Position numbers and translations under genes: made by a program
Assembly (NCBI GenBank): GCA_027296805.1
Contig: JAPUIR010000161.1
Coordinates: 1 to 6,046 of the forward strand
Source of the DNA: Chloroflexota bacterium
Lineage (GTDB): Bacteria; Chloroflexota; Dehalococcoidia; Bin125
Direction: 5' to 3'
Length of the DNA stretch: 6,046 nt
Shown: piece after piece, positions 1 to 5,780 of the stretch
Layout of the letters: the number at the start of each line of letters is the position of its first letter
Numbering within the stretch: position 1 is the stretch's first letter
Notes under the pieces: generated by a model
Databases searched by the model: none
Told to the model about the DNA's origin: nothing
What the model saw: only the letters and a program-made list of their open reading frames with translations

Positions 1-389
1 CCTTGGAGGGCATCGAAGCCGCCATCCAGCGCGCTCACCTCTATCACGACGCAGGCGCCGACGTGCTCTTCGTCGAAGCTCCCGAGAGCGAGGACCAGAT
101 CGTCCGCATCGCCCAAGAGCTGCCCGGGCCGAAGCTGATCAACATGTTCCACGGGGGCAAGACGCCCCTGCTCTCCACCCAGCGACTATCGGAGGTGGGC
201 TACCGCATCGTCATCATCCCCTCCGACCTCCAGCGCGCAGCCCTGCACGCCATGACCGAGGTACTGCATGCTCTCAAGCGGGACGGCGACAGTCATGCCT
301 TTGCCGAACGCATGGTCAGCTTCCAGGAGCGCGAGGAGATTGTGGGCACGGAGAAGTTTTTGGACCTGGGCGAGCGCTATCGGGACTAG
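1..389 (+). CDS. Isocitrate lyase/PEP mutase family protein, 5' partial
   Basis: The C-terminal 128 residues of a protein whose start lies left of the window; a TTG at position 3 is in frame but is internal, not a real start. Visible family landmarks are an AGAD turn (visible residues 17-20) followed by LFVEAP (22-27), the NMFHGGKTP active-site-side motif (47-55), the IIPSDLQ strand (71-77) and the final DLGERYRD tail typical of the superfamily's C-terminal helices. Family members use a TIM barrel and Mg2+ to cleave or form C-C or C-P bonds in 2-oxo or hydroxy acids, for example 2-methylisocitrate lyase, oxaloacetate decarboxylase, dimethylmalate lyase and carboxyPEP mutase. Usual length is about 290 residues, so more than half is missing, including the catalytic loop that separates these activities. 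The family call is secure; the reaction is not. Its stop codon overlaps that of the convergent flavin dehydrogenase gene. Confidence 0.9.
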   Translation, partial: LEGIEAAIQRAHLYHDAGADVLFVEAPESEDQIVRIAQELPGPKLINMFHGGKTPLLSTQRLSEVGYRIVIIPSDLQRAALHAMTEVLHALKRDGDSHAFAERMVSFQEREEIVGTEKFLDLGERYRD

Positions 390-1861
390 CCCGTCGATCG
401 GCGTGCCGCGCTGCCCCCCGCGATCCGCCCGAATACCGCGCCCGCCATCAGCCCCGATCCCCCGGGGTAGTTGGCGTGGAACAGCCCACCCACCATCTCC
501 CCGCAGGCGAACAGCCCGTCGATCGGCTGCCAGTCCAGACCCACGACCTCGGCTTGAGACGTCACGCGCACCCCGCCGAAGGTGAAAGTAATCCCCCCGG
601 TGACGGGGTACGCGCGGAAGGGCGGGGTGTCCAGCGCTTGCGCCCAGTTCGTCTTATCGACGTCGAGCCCGGCGGTCGCCAGACCGTCCAGAATCGTCGG
701 GTCGAAGCGGCCCTGTCCGCTGTGGGCGTTGAACTCCGCCAGCGCCGCCATCGCTCGATCGGAGTCGAGTGGCAGCTGTCGCAGCAGCTCCTCCAGGCTC
801 TCGGCCACGACCGGCGTCCCCGTCTCGTAACGTGGCTCGAGTAGATCCAGCACCTTACCGTCGAAGATCTGGTACGCCACGCCCCCCGGCTGGCTGAGCA
901 GGGCGCCTCCCGTTTTCGCGTAGGTGTAGAGCTGGAAATCCTCGCCCTCGTCCAGAAAGCGATCGCCCTGGGCGTTAACCACGACGCCGAAGGGATAGGA
1001 GAGGCGGTTGGTCTTGTCCGTCAGCAACCGATCGCCGAACTCCGGCGCACCCGCGTCGATCGGAGTCCCGTGCGATCCGCTCCACTGGCCGTGCGGCAAC
1101 GCCCCGATCTCGAGCGCCATATGCAAGCCATCACCTGTGTTGTATCGCGTCCCCCGCACCTTGGCGGTATCCCAGGGCCGCCCCAGATAGCGGGCGCGCC
1201 ATTCGGGGTTTGCCTCGAAGCCGCCACAGCCCAGAACGACCGCTCCCGCCGAGATCTCGCTTGTCCCCTCCGGCCCCTGCACCATCACCCCGGTCACGCT
1301 GCCTTGCGCGTCTTGCAGCAGGCCGCGCGCCGCGCTCTCGTATCGCACTTCGATTCCAAGCGCCTCCGCGGCTGCAAACCACATCCGCGACAGTCCCACC
1401 CCTTCGTTCGCGGCACGGATCACCGCGCCCGCGGGCCACTTCCACTCCCCCTCGACCTGTATCGCCGTGAGCGAGGCGGCAGCTTCCATCGCGATCCCCT
1501 GGTCGTGCATCCAGCAGACCGTGTCGTAGGACTTACCGATCAGGATCTCGGACAGCTCTGGGTCGGTCCGGCCCTCTGTCACGCGCTGGAGGTCGTGTCG
1601 AAACGCCTCGGCGGGGTAGGGCGAGACGTTGGCGAGAAAGCCCGGAAAGTGGTCTTCCACGTCCGGTACGAGACGAAGCAGCTCCTCCGTCTGGTTGAAC
1701 GCGAAACGGAACAGCCCGCCGCTGTAGTGGGTGTTCCCACCCCGCTGATCCAGGGAGGCCTTCTCCAGCATCAAGACCCGTTCGGCACCCGCTTCTCGGC
1801 TTGCGACCGCTGCCGCCTGGGCGGCGTTCCCTGTCCCAACCACCACGACGTCGTAATCCAT
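386..1861 (-). CDS. FAD-dependent dehydrogenase, TcuA/tricarballylate dehydrogenase-like
   Basis: A 491-residue flavoprotein of the fumarate reductase/succinate dehydrogenase superfamily, probably cytoplasmic, expected to remove hydrogen from (or reduce) a C-C bond next to a carboxylate or ketone. The N-terminus has the FAD Rossmann fold: GTGNAA at 9-14 and the ribose-binding Glu33 in MLEK, followed by GGNTHYSGG (41-49). The middle has GCGGFEANPE (211-220), RGTRYNTGDG (236-245) and NAQGDRFLDEGED (296-308). The C-terminus carries TGGITFTFGGVRV (421-433) and a second flavin-contact stretch, GLFACGEMVGG then NYPGGSGLMAG (449-474). These details and the length match tricarballylate dehydrogenase TcuA-type proteins better than true fumarate reductases, and no Sec or Tat signal is seen. 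The ATG at 1861 has GGAAGGG (1866-1872) four bases upstream. It is the last gene of the minus block, 71 bp after the ketopantoate-reductase-like gene. The substrate is unknown; a 3-ketosteroid-dehydrogenase-like role is an alternative. Confidence 0.88.
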   Translation of the reverse strand: MDYDVVVVGTGNAAQAAAVASREAGAERVLMLEKASLDQRGGNTHYSGGLFRFAFNQTEELLRLVPDVEDHFPGFLANVSPYPAEAFRHDLQRVTEGRTDPELSEILIGKSYDTVCWMHDQGIAMEAAASLTAIQVEGEWKWPAGAVIRAANEGVGLSRMWFAAAEALGIEVRYESAARGLLQDAQGSVTGVMVQGPEGTSEISAGAVVLGCGGFEANPEWRARYLGRPWDTAKVRGTRYNTGDGLHMALEIGALPHGQWSGSHGTPIDAGAPEFGDRLLTDKTNRLSYPFGVVVNAQGDRFLDEGEDFQLYTYAKTGGALLSQPGGVAYQIFDGKVLDLLEPRYETGTPVVAESLEELLRQLPLDSDRAMAALAEFNAHSGQGRFDPTILDGLATAGLDVDKTNWAQALDTPPFRAYPVTGGITFTFGGVRVTSQAEVVGLDWQPIDGLFACGEMVGGLFHANYPGGSGLMAGAVFGRIAGGSAARRSTG

Positions 1862-1877
1862 AGAGCCCTTCCGTTCG

Positions 1878-1889
1878 GCGGCTAGCCGC
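1878..1889 (-). promoter_or_regulatory. 12-bp perfect palindrome before the FAD dehydrogenase start
   Basis: GCGGCTAGCCGC reads the same on both strands and lies 16 bases upstream of the dehydrogenase ATG, just beyond its ribosome binding site. It could be a protein operator or a small RNA hairpin limiting access to the start. Palindromes this long arise by chance a few times in a GC-rich 6-kb sequence, so only the position makes it noteworthy. Confidence 0.3.
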
Positions 1890-1893
1890 GAGT

Positions 1894-1919
1894 GGGATCA
1901 GGACCCAGCCCTGAGTCCC
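1894..1919 (-). promoter_or_regulatory. Intercistronic stem-loop between KPR-like and FAD dehydrogenase genes
   Basis: On the minus strand the arms are GGGA + TCAGG and CCTGA + TCCC. They form a 9-bp stem with a single bulged C (opposite strand position 1915) and a 7-base loop. It starts 13 bases after the TGA of the upstream gene. There is no U-run on either side, so it is not a classic intrinsic terminator in either direction. It more likely marks RNA processing, mRNA end protection or partial attenuation between the two genes. Confidence 0.4.
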
Positions 1920-1932
1920 GAACCATCTCTGC

Positions 1933-2976
1933 TCAGCCCTGATCTCCGATCGCCTCCAACAGGCGGTCCAGGTTGGCCGGGTCGGGTACCAACTGCCCCA
2001 CCGGGAACGAGTGGACCACCTCCACCACCGCGTCGTTGTACGGAGTGGGCACCTCCGCTTCGCGCCCCCGCTCCACCACGTAGCCGTTTAGAAAATCGAT
2101 CTCGGTGCGTCGCTTCCGGATCACGTCCTGCAAGAACGACGGACGCCCTTCGCCAAGCGCTCCTGCTCCCTCGATCAGCTCCTCGTCTAGCTGTTCGGTG
2201 TCGATCCCGGCTGCTGCATTCACGAACCGATCGGCGGGGATCCCCCAGACCTGGTCGATCTCGTGTCCGTGCGCCCTCCCCACCTCGATCGCCTCGGCCG
2301 CCACCCGCACGCAAACGCGCCGAGTATCGTCTCGCCGCCGCACCTCGGCGGAGCCATAGCCGGTCAGCCCGGCGATCGGGTTGGCCATGCAATTCACGGC
2401 CAGCTTGGCCCAGCGTTCTCCCCACAGGTTGTCGGTCACCTCCGCCCCTTCCACGTGCTGGAGCAGTTCCGCGATGGCACGCGCGCGATCGGTCACCTTG
2501 CCGTCCAACTCGCCCACCTTGAACCCCAGCTCGCGGGTATCCGTACGCAGCGCGTGGCCCGGCTCGTATAGCCCGGCCCCGATCGTGATCACGCAGCCCA
2601 GCGTTCGCTCCGCCCCCACGATGGCCGCCACCCGTTCGTCGTTGATTCCGTTCTGGAAGTCCACCACCACGCCATCCGAAGTGAGATACGGCGCGATCAG
2701 ATGCGTCGCCCACTCCGTGTCGTACGACTTCACCGCCACGAAGGCCATGTCGAACGGCTCCGACACTGATTGCAGTTCGTGGATCTGAAGGGCCTGCACG
2801 GGCACTGTGATCTCGTCGTGTCCCTCGATGGACAACCGCAGCCCATCACGCTGCATCGCATCCACGTGATCGGCCCACTGATCGACCAGCGTCACATCGA
2901 CCCCCGCGCGCGTCAGCAGCCCGCCCACCACACTGCCGATGGCTCCCGCCCCAACGATCGCGATTCGTGGTGTCAT
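1933..2976 (-). CDS. Ketopantoate reductase (ApbA/PanE) family oxidoreductase
   Basis: A 347-residue NADP-type 2-dehydropantoate 2-reductase family enzyme, cytoplasmic, expected to interconvert a 2-keto and a 2-hydroxy acid. The N-terminal Rossmann domain begins directly at the start with IVGAGAIG (GxGxxG at 9-14). VAVKSYDT (80-87) and VDFQNG (105-110) follow, as in PanE. The C-terminal helical domain holds the expected catalytic set: Lys191 in ERWAKLAVN, Asn195 and Asn199, Ser280 in RPSFLQD, and Glu292 with Asn297-Gly298 in TEIDFLNG. E. coli PanE is about 300 residues, so this one is longer, mainly between these motifs. I chose the ATG at 2976 because AAGGGAG sits five bases upstream and it puts the glycine motif at the usual distance; a TTG at 2997 is the upstream alternative. 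It lies between the propeller and flavin dehydrogenase genes, away from panB/panC, so a catabolic paralogue is more likely than pantothenate synthesis. Confidence 0.88.
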   Translation of the reverse strand: MTPRIAIVGAGAIGSVVGGLLTRAGVDVTLVDQWADHVDAMQRDGLRLSIEGHDEITVPVQALQIHELQSVSEPFDMAFVAVKSYDTEWATHLIAPYLTSDGVVVDFQNGINDERVAAIVGAERTLGCVITIGAGLYEPGHALRTDTRELGFKVGELDGKVTDRARAIAELLQHVEGAEVTDNLWGERWAKLAVNCMANPIAGLTGYGSAEVRRRDDTRRVCVRVAAEAIEVGRAHGHEIDQVWGIPADRFVNAAAGIDTEQLDEELIEGAGALGEGRPSFLQDVIRKRRTEIDFLNGYVVERGREAEVPTPYNDAVVEVVHSFPVGQLVPDPANLDRLLEAIGDQG

Positions 2977-2981
2977 GCTGG

Positions 2982-2988
2982 CTCCCTT
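2982..2988 (-). promoter_or_regulatory. Ribosome binding site deciding the KPR-like start
   Basis: The minus strand reads AAGGGAG followed by five bases and ATG (2976). The longer reading frame starting with TTG at 2997 would place this site inside the coding sequence, so the ATG is preferred. Confidence 0.7.
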
Positions 2989-3023
2989 GCGGGCCAAAGT
3001 GTAAGCGGACCGACCACTGCCGC

Positions 3024-3033
3024 AACCGCGGTT
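3024..3033. other. 10-bp palindrome after the propeller gene
   Basis: AACCGCGGTT lies 8 bases beyond the stop of the beta-propeller gene in the 65-bp gap before the KPR-like gene. Its arms do not extend and no T-run follows. It may be an mRNA end structure or an operator, or simply chance in GC-rich DNA. Confidence 0.2.
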
Positions 3034-3041
3034 CGAGGTGC

Positions 3042-3992
3042 CTAGGGCAGACGCCGCAGTTTTTTCAGCGACTTCATCTCGCGTGGCGGGTCTAGCCCAC
3101 GACCGCGGATCGTTGTCGAGACCTCGCCCACGTAGATGTCCCCCCGCGAATCCACCGCGATGCCGTGCGGCGCGATGAAGTGTCCGGCTCCCTCCCCCTC
3201 TTCCGGGTGCCCGAAGCGAGCCAGCAGCTCCCCGTCGCGATTGAGCACCGACACCCGATGCCCAAGCCCGGGCGCTGTATCGACACCGGGAAAGCCGTTC
3301 AGCTCACCGATGTAGATGTTCCCGTCCGCTGCCAGCGTCAGCCCGTCCGGACGATGGATATTGCTCCACATCGTCACAAAGTGGCCCTCCTCATCGAAAA
3401 CCTGCACCCGATGGCACTCCCGGTCCGCCACGTAGATCAGGCCCTCATCGTCGATTGCCAGGTTGTGGGGGCGAATGAACTGCCCCTCGTCGATTCCGGG
3501 CTCGCCCCAGGTCAGCAGGTGCTTGCCGTCGGGCGAGAAGCGATGCACGCACGAGTTGCCATAGCCGTCGGTTACAAACAGGTCCCCGCTGCGCGGCGAG
3601 ATCGCGGCGTGCGTCGGTCGATTGAACGGCTGCCCGCTCCATGCCGCCGCCGGCTCGTTTGGCACCCCCAACGTCTGCTCCAGCTCGCCCTCCGGCGTCC
3701 AGCGCGTGATCGTGTGCGTGCCGTCGTCGGCGCAGAACACATCCCCCTCCGGACCGATCCAGATCCCGTGCGTCCGCGCGGAGAACGTCCCTGCCCCCCA
3801 CGACCGCAAGAACGACCCGTCCGCCTCGAACACCATCACTGGATGCTCTGTATTGCGGCTCAGCACGAAGACCGTGTCGTTGGCGTCCACCGCAACGCCT
3901 GGCACCTCCACCAGCGTCACCCCGTCGGGCAACTGCTCCCATTCCGGCAGCGCTTCATAGCGAAAATCGCCCTCGCCCAGTTCAACAGTCAT
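3042..3992 (-). CDS. NHL-repeat beta-propeller, peptidyl-alpha-hydroxyglycine lyase (PAL)-like
   Basis: A 316-residue protein made of NHL-type repeats, likely a six-bladed propeller filling the whole chain. Blade signatures are THGIWIGPEGDVFCAD (74-89), THAAISPRSGDLFVTDGYGN (127-146), PHNLAIDDEGLIYVADRE (175-192), PDGLTLAADGNIYIGE (215-230) and PHGIAVDSRGDIYVGE (275-290). DGYGNSCVHRFSPDGK (142-157) closely matches the DGYCNSR...FSPSGK stretch of animal PAL. Residues equivalent to the PAL zinc ligands (His75, His176, His276), the catalytic Tyr (Tyr144) and perhaps the Arg (Arg46) appear present, by alignment from memory. PAL cleaves peptidyl-hydroxyglycine to an amide and glyoxylate, but no partner copper monooxygenase is visible and bacterial homologues act on mostly unknown substrates. 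No signal peptide is evident, so it looks cytoplasmic. The start ATG has GAGGG (3998-4002) five bases upstream. The protein ends in a basic tail. A non-enzymatic NHL scaffold is the alternative. Confidence 0.85.
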   Translation of the reverse strand: MTVELGEGDFRYEALPEWEQLPDGVTLVEVPGVAVDANDTVFVLSRNTEHPVMVFEADGSFLRSWGAGTFSARTHGIWIGPEGDVFCADDGTHTITRWTPEGELEQTLGVPNEPAAAWSGQPFNRPTHAAISPRSGDLFVTDGYGNSCVHRFSPDGKHLLTWGEPGIDEGQFIRPHNLAIDDEGLIYVADRECHRVQVFDEEGHFVTMWSNIHRPDGLTLAADGNIYIGELNGFPGVDTAPGLGHRVSVLNRDGELLARFGHPEEGEGAGHFIAPHGIAVDSRGDIYVGEVSTTIRGRGLDPPREMKSLKKLRRLP

Positions 3993-4041
3993 GGCATCCC
4001 TCTCGTCGCGGGAGAATAGCGGCTCCGGTGCTGACCCCGGG

Positions 4042-4476
4042 TTACTCGTCGAAGAAATATTCCACGCCGTACCTCTTCCCGATCGCCACGATGTCCTCCG
4101 GATGCTCCCCCAACTCCGCGAACAGCCCCTCGATCCCGGCTGGCGCGAACCAGAAGATCATCTCCGCGTCGGCATTCGACGTGTTCTGGAAGCGGTGCTT
4201 CGTCCCCCGCGGGACATTGAGGAAGGTCCCCGCCCCCAGCGCGACTTCCTCCTTGCCTACCAGGAACGTGAGCTCGCCGGAGAGCAGGAAGAACGCCTCG
4301 TCTTCCCGAGTGTGGATGTGCGCAGGTGGACCGCCGCCCGCCGGAATGACGGCGTGCACCGTGTAATGACTCCCTGACGTCTCCGCCCCGGTTGCGAGCG
4401 TGGCGTAGATATCACCGCCCGCCGCGGTCGGTACCCCATCCCGCTCGTTTGGTCGGATCACCACAGGTGCCGTCAT
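4042..4476 (-). CDS. Small single-domain cupin
   Basis: A 144-residue single cupin barrel with both conserved motifs complete. Motif 1 gives His53, His55 and Glu60 (HIHTREDE) followed by Gly67; motif 2 is GTFLNVPRGTKHRFQN (83-98), supplying His94. These three His and one Glu are the usual ligands for Fe, Mn, Ni or Zn, so it should bind a metal. The segment after the barrel, FAPAGIEGLFAELGE (110-124), resembles that of quercetin-dioxygenase-like (QdoI-type) bacterial cupins. The family includes dioxygenases, isomerases, decarboxylases and ligand sensors, so no reaction can be assigned. No signal peptide is present. The ATG at 4476 is chosen for its near-perfect ribosome binding site; an in-frame GTG at 4497 would add seven residues. 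It lies 49 bp ahead of the propeller gene, probably in the same transcript. Confidence 0.9.
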   Translation of the reverse strand: MTAPVVIRPNERDGVPTAAGGDIYATLATGAETSGSHYTVHAVIPAGGGPPAHIHTREDEAFFLLSGELTFLVGKEEVALGAGTFLNVPRGTKHRFQNTSNADAEMIFWFAPAGIEGLFAELGEHPEDIVAIGKRYGVEYFFDE

Positions 4477-4480
4477 CAAG

Positions 4481-4489
4481 ATCTCCTTC
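4481..4489 (-). promoter_or_regulatory. Strong ribosome binding site of the cupin gene
   Basis: The minus strand reads GAAGGAGAT with AAGGAG ending six bases before the ATG at 4476, the best Shine-Dalgarno match in the window. It fixes the cupin start over the upstream GTG and suggests strong translation. Confidence 0.8.
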
Positions 4490-4502
4490 GCTTGCACTGC
4501 CG

Positions 4503-4534
4503 ACTTGCAGCTACGTCGACCTGCAGCCGCGTCG
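4503..4534. repeat. Two tandem imperfect 16-bp repeats
   Basis: ACTTGCAGCTACGTCG (4503-4518) is followed directly by ACCTGCAGCCGCGTCG (4519-4534), 13 of 16 bases identical. The pair sits in the gap between the PEBP gene stop and the cupin ribosome binding site. It might be a two-site binding element for a regulator of a cupin-led transcript, or a chance duplication. Confidence 0.5.
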
Positions 4535-4547
4535 GGTGACGGCTTGC
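4523..4547 (-). other. Imperfect stem-loop after the PEBP gene
   Basis: Arms GCAGCC + GTC and GAC + GGCT + GC pair around a GGGT loop, with a two-base and a one-base bulge. It begins 15 bases beyond the PEBP stop codon. No T-run follows on either strand, so termination is not supported; an mRNA 3' end or processing structure is possible. It overlaps the second tandem repeat unit. Confidence 0.25.
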
Positions 4548-4561
4548 CACCGCCTTACGGC

Positions 4562-5644
4562 CTACCGGCTGTAGAGGCCCATCAGCTCCGCCTGCGCGAT
4601 CACGTGCCCCTCCATCGCCGCCAGGAGCTGCGCCTTCGTCGCTCCCGCCGCGAGATCGAGCATGGCGTCGAGTGCAAACACCTTGAAGAAATAGCGGTGC
4701 GTTCCCGACGGCGGACACGGTCCCCCGTAGATCGTGATCCCGAAGCTGTTCAGCCCCGCCGTGCCCAACACGCCCACGTCCTCCGGGATCTCGCTGAGAG
4801 GATCGATGTTGAACTCCACCCAGTGCACCCAAGTACCGCCGGGCGCGTCTGGGTCGTCCAAGATCAGCGCCAAGCTGACCGCCTCCACCGGTACCCCGCT
4901 CAGCGTCAGCGGAGGCGACACGTTTTCCGCGTCGCAGGTGTAGCGCCGGGGGATGATCTCACCCGCCGCGAACGCGGAGCTGGTCACCACGAGTACCGGC
5001 GCCGGCGCCGGCGCGGCACGGGCCGCGGGCTGACTCCATTCGGTTGCGTGCGACATCCGCAGCCACACACCGTCACCGAAGCCCAGCGTCTTCGCGCTGT
5101 TCAAGAACGAAGGCGCGCTCGGCGTGAACGAGAGAAAGGTCTGCGCCACCGCATCCCACGTGAAGAGGCTCTCCAAGTTGTCGGCGATCTCCGCCACCGC
5201 ATCCTCCACCGGCATGGCGTCGGGGCCAGTCCACGTCGCGAGCGTGAACCCTGCGCTCAACGACACCGTTCGTGCAGCACCGAAAGCGGGTTGCCGCCAG
5301 GTCGATGCCTCGCTCACGTTGATCCAGACGCCGTCCCCCAGCGCCAGATCGCTCAGCGTGTTCAGAAAGGTCGGTCCGCTCGGATTGAAGGACCGGAACG
5401 ACTGCCCCTCCCCGTCCCACGTGAACGCCGCCAAAAGTGCGTCCGCGATCGACGCCGTCGCTTCATCGATCGCCGTCGACCCTGTCCACCCCACCAAGTT
5501 CCAACCCGCCTCCAGCGTCACCTCCCGATCCGCCGCCTGCGCGTCTGCCGTCGGCTGCGACTCCCAGGGCAACGTTGCCGCGCCCACCACGAGCAGCGCG
5601 AGCGCCGCAACCACCATCCATCCGCGCTGAGCCAGAGTGTCCAT
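4562..5644 (-). CDS. Secreted PEBP/YbhB-like protein with two N-terminal W-rich repeats
   Basis: A 360-residue exported protein in three parts. Residues 1-37 form a Sec signal peptide: a hydrophobic core VVAALALLVVG (11-21) and a likely signal peptidase I site after AQA37, with no lipobox cysteine. Residues 42-120 and 127-207 are two copies of a roughly 80-residue repeat. After an APAPAP linker (211-216), residues 218-360 are a full phosphatidylethanolamine-binding protein domain of the YbhB/YbcL (Raf-kinase-inhibitor-like) type. Its signatures are YTCDAENVSPPL (235-246), DDPDAPGGTWVHW (263-275), GPCPPSGTHRYFF (308-320) and the terminal GHVIAQAELMGLYSR. The ligand pocket residues Asp264, Asp266, His274 and His316 are intact. 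Cys237 and Cys310 could form a disulfide outside the membrane. E. coli YbhB lacks the repeats. The ligand is unknown; surface binding of a small anion or lipid is a guess. GAGGGGG (5650-5656) precedes the ATG by five bases. First gene of the minus block. Confidence 0.88.
   Translation of the reverse strand: MDTLAQRGWMVVAALALLVVGAATLPWESQPTADAQAADREVTLEAGWNLVGWTGSTAIDEATASIADALLAAFTWDGEGQSFRSFNPSGPTFLNTLSDLALGDGVWINVSEASTWRQPAFGAARTVSLSAGFTLATWTGPDAMPVEDAVAEIADNLESLFTWDAVAQTFLSFTPSAPSFLNSAKTLGFGDGVWLRMSHATEWSQPAARAAPAPAPVLVVTSSAFAAGEIIPRRYTCDAENVSPPLTLSGVPVEAVSLALILDDPDAPGGTWVHWVEFNIDPLSEIPEDVGVLGTAGLNSFGITIYGGPCPPSGTHRYFFKVFALDAMLDLAAGATKAQLLAAMEGHVIAQAELMGLYSR
4996..5013. repeat. Three exact CCGGCG hexamers coding the APAPAP linker
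   Basis: CCGGCG occurs three times in tandem, followed by a partial fourth copy. It encodes the Ala-Pro linker that joins the repeat region to the PEBP domain. Because the unit is two codons long, slippage would change linker length without breaking the frame. Confidence 0.7.
5024..5521 (-). repeat. Protein-level tandem duplication (two W-rich repeats)
   Basis: Copy 1 is coded at 5285-5521 (residues 42-120) and copy 2 at 5024-5266 (127-207). They share, in the same order, V-L-AG-L--WTG, an FTWD block (74-77 and 161-164), SF-PS-P-FLN (85-95 and 172-182), a GDGVW block (103-107 and 190-194) and W-QPA (116-120 and 203-207). The DNA has diverged, so the duplication is old. AGWNLVGW-type repeats occur in surface proteins of several environmental bacteria; their function is not known to me. 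Confidence 0.8.
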
Positions 5645-5727
5645 GTCCGCCCCCTCGCACCGGAGCCCGAAGCGGCTTCTGGGTGACAGGGCCGGAGTCT
5701 AGCCACTTCGTAGCGTCGCGGTCGGCG

Positions 5728-5759
5728 TTGCTGGCGGCTAAAGGGGTGGCACCTATGAT
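5728..5759 (+). promoter_or_regulatory. Possible promoter of the SDR gene
   Basis: TATGAT at 5754-5759 matches the sigma-70 -10 consensus at five of six bases. The nearest -35-like element is TTGCTG (5728-5733), only three of six matches with an over-long 20-bp spacer. Transcription from here would start near 5766, giving a leader of about 40 bases. A 9-bp palindrome, GGTGGCACC (5745-5753), abuts the -10 box and could be an operator. The organism's sigma preferences are unknown, so this is tentative. For the divergent PEBP gene I see only a weak TAGACT on the minus strand (5694-5699). Confidence 0.35.
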
Positions 5760-5780
5760 CCGACGGCGCGACCGCTCGGA
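5759..5780 (+). promoter_or_regulatory. Dyad/hairpin in the SDR gene leader
   Basis: Arms TCCGACGG (5759-5766) and CCG-C-TCGGA (5772-5780) pair over eight base pairs with one bulged C and a CGCGA loop. It spans the predicted transcription start, so it might act as a DNA operator rather than an RNA structure. It lies 26 bases before the first SDR ATG. Confidence 0.3.

Noticed and set aside
388..527. Exact 15-bp direct repeats at 388-402 and 513-527 as attachment sites or mobile-element ends
   Set aside because: Both lie inside or at the end of one intact gene, only 125 bp apart, and are built around the common CGATCG. No integrase or insertion is present.
1070..1885. A 271-codon plus-strand open frame antisense to the FAD dehydrogenase
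   Set aside because: Low-complexity basic translation, no ribosome binding site noticed, and the opposite strand holds a complete, motif-rich flavoprotein.
1898..2713. A 271-codon minus-strand frame overlapping the KPR-like gene in another frame
   Set aside because: Dominated by Gly and Arg with no motif, while the overlapping frame carries the whole ketopantoate reductase signature.
2998..3025. TTGCGG - 16 bp - TACACT on the minus strand as an internal promoter for the KPR-like gene
   Set aside because: Only three and four of six consensus matches. Such a pair is easily found by chance and the gap is compatible with co-transcription.
4505..5686. A 393-codon plus-strand open frame antisense to the PEBP gene
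   Set aside because: Its translation is Arg-, Pro- and His-rich with no recognisable domain, and it is the complement of a gene with clear signal peptide, repeats and PEBP motifs. It is a typical GC-rich shadow frame.
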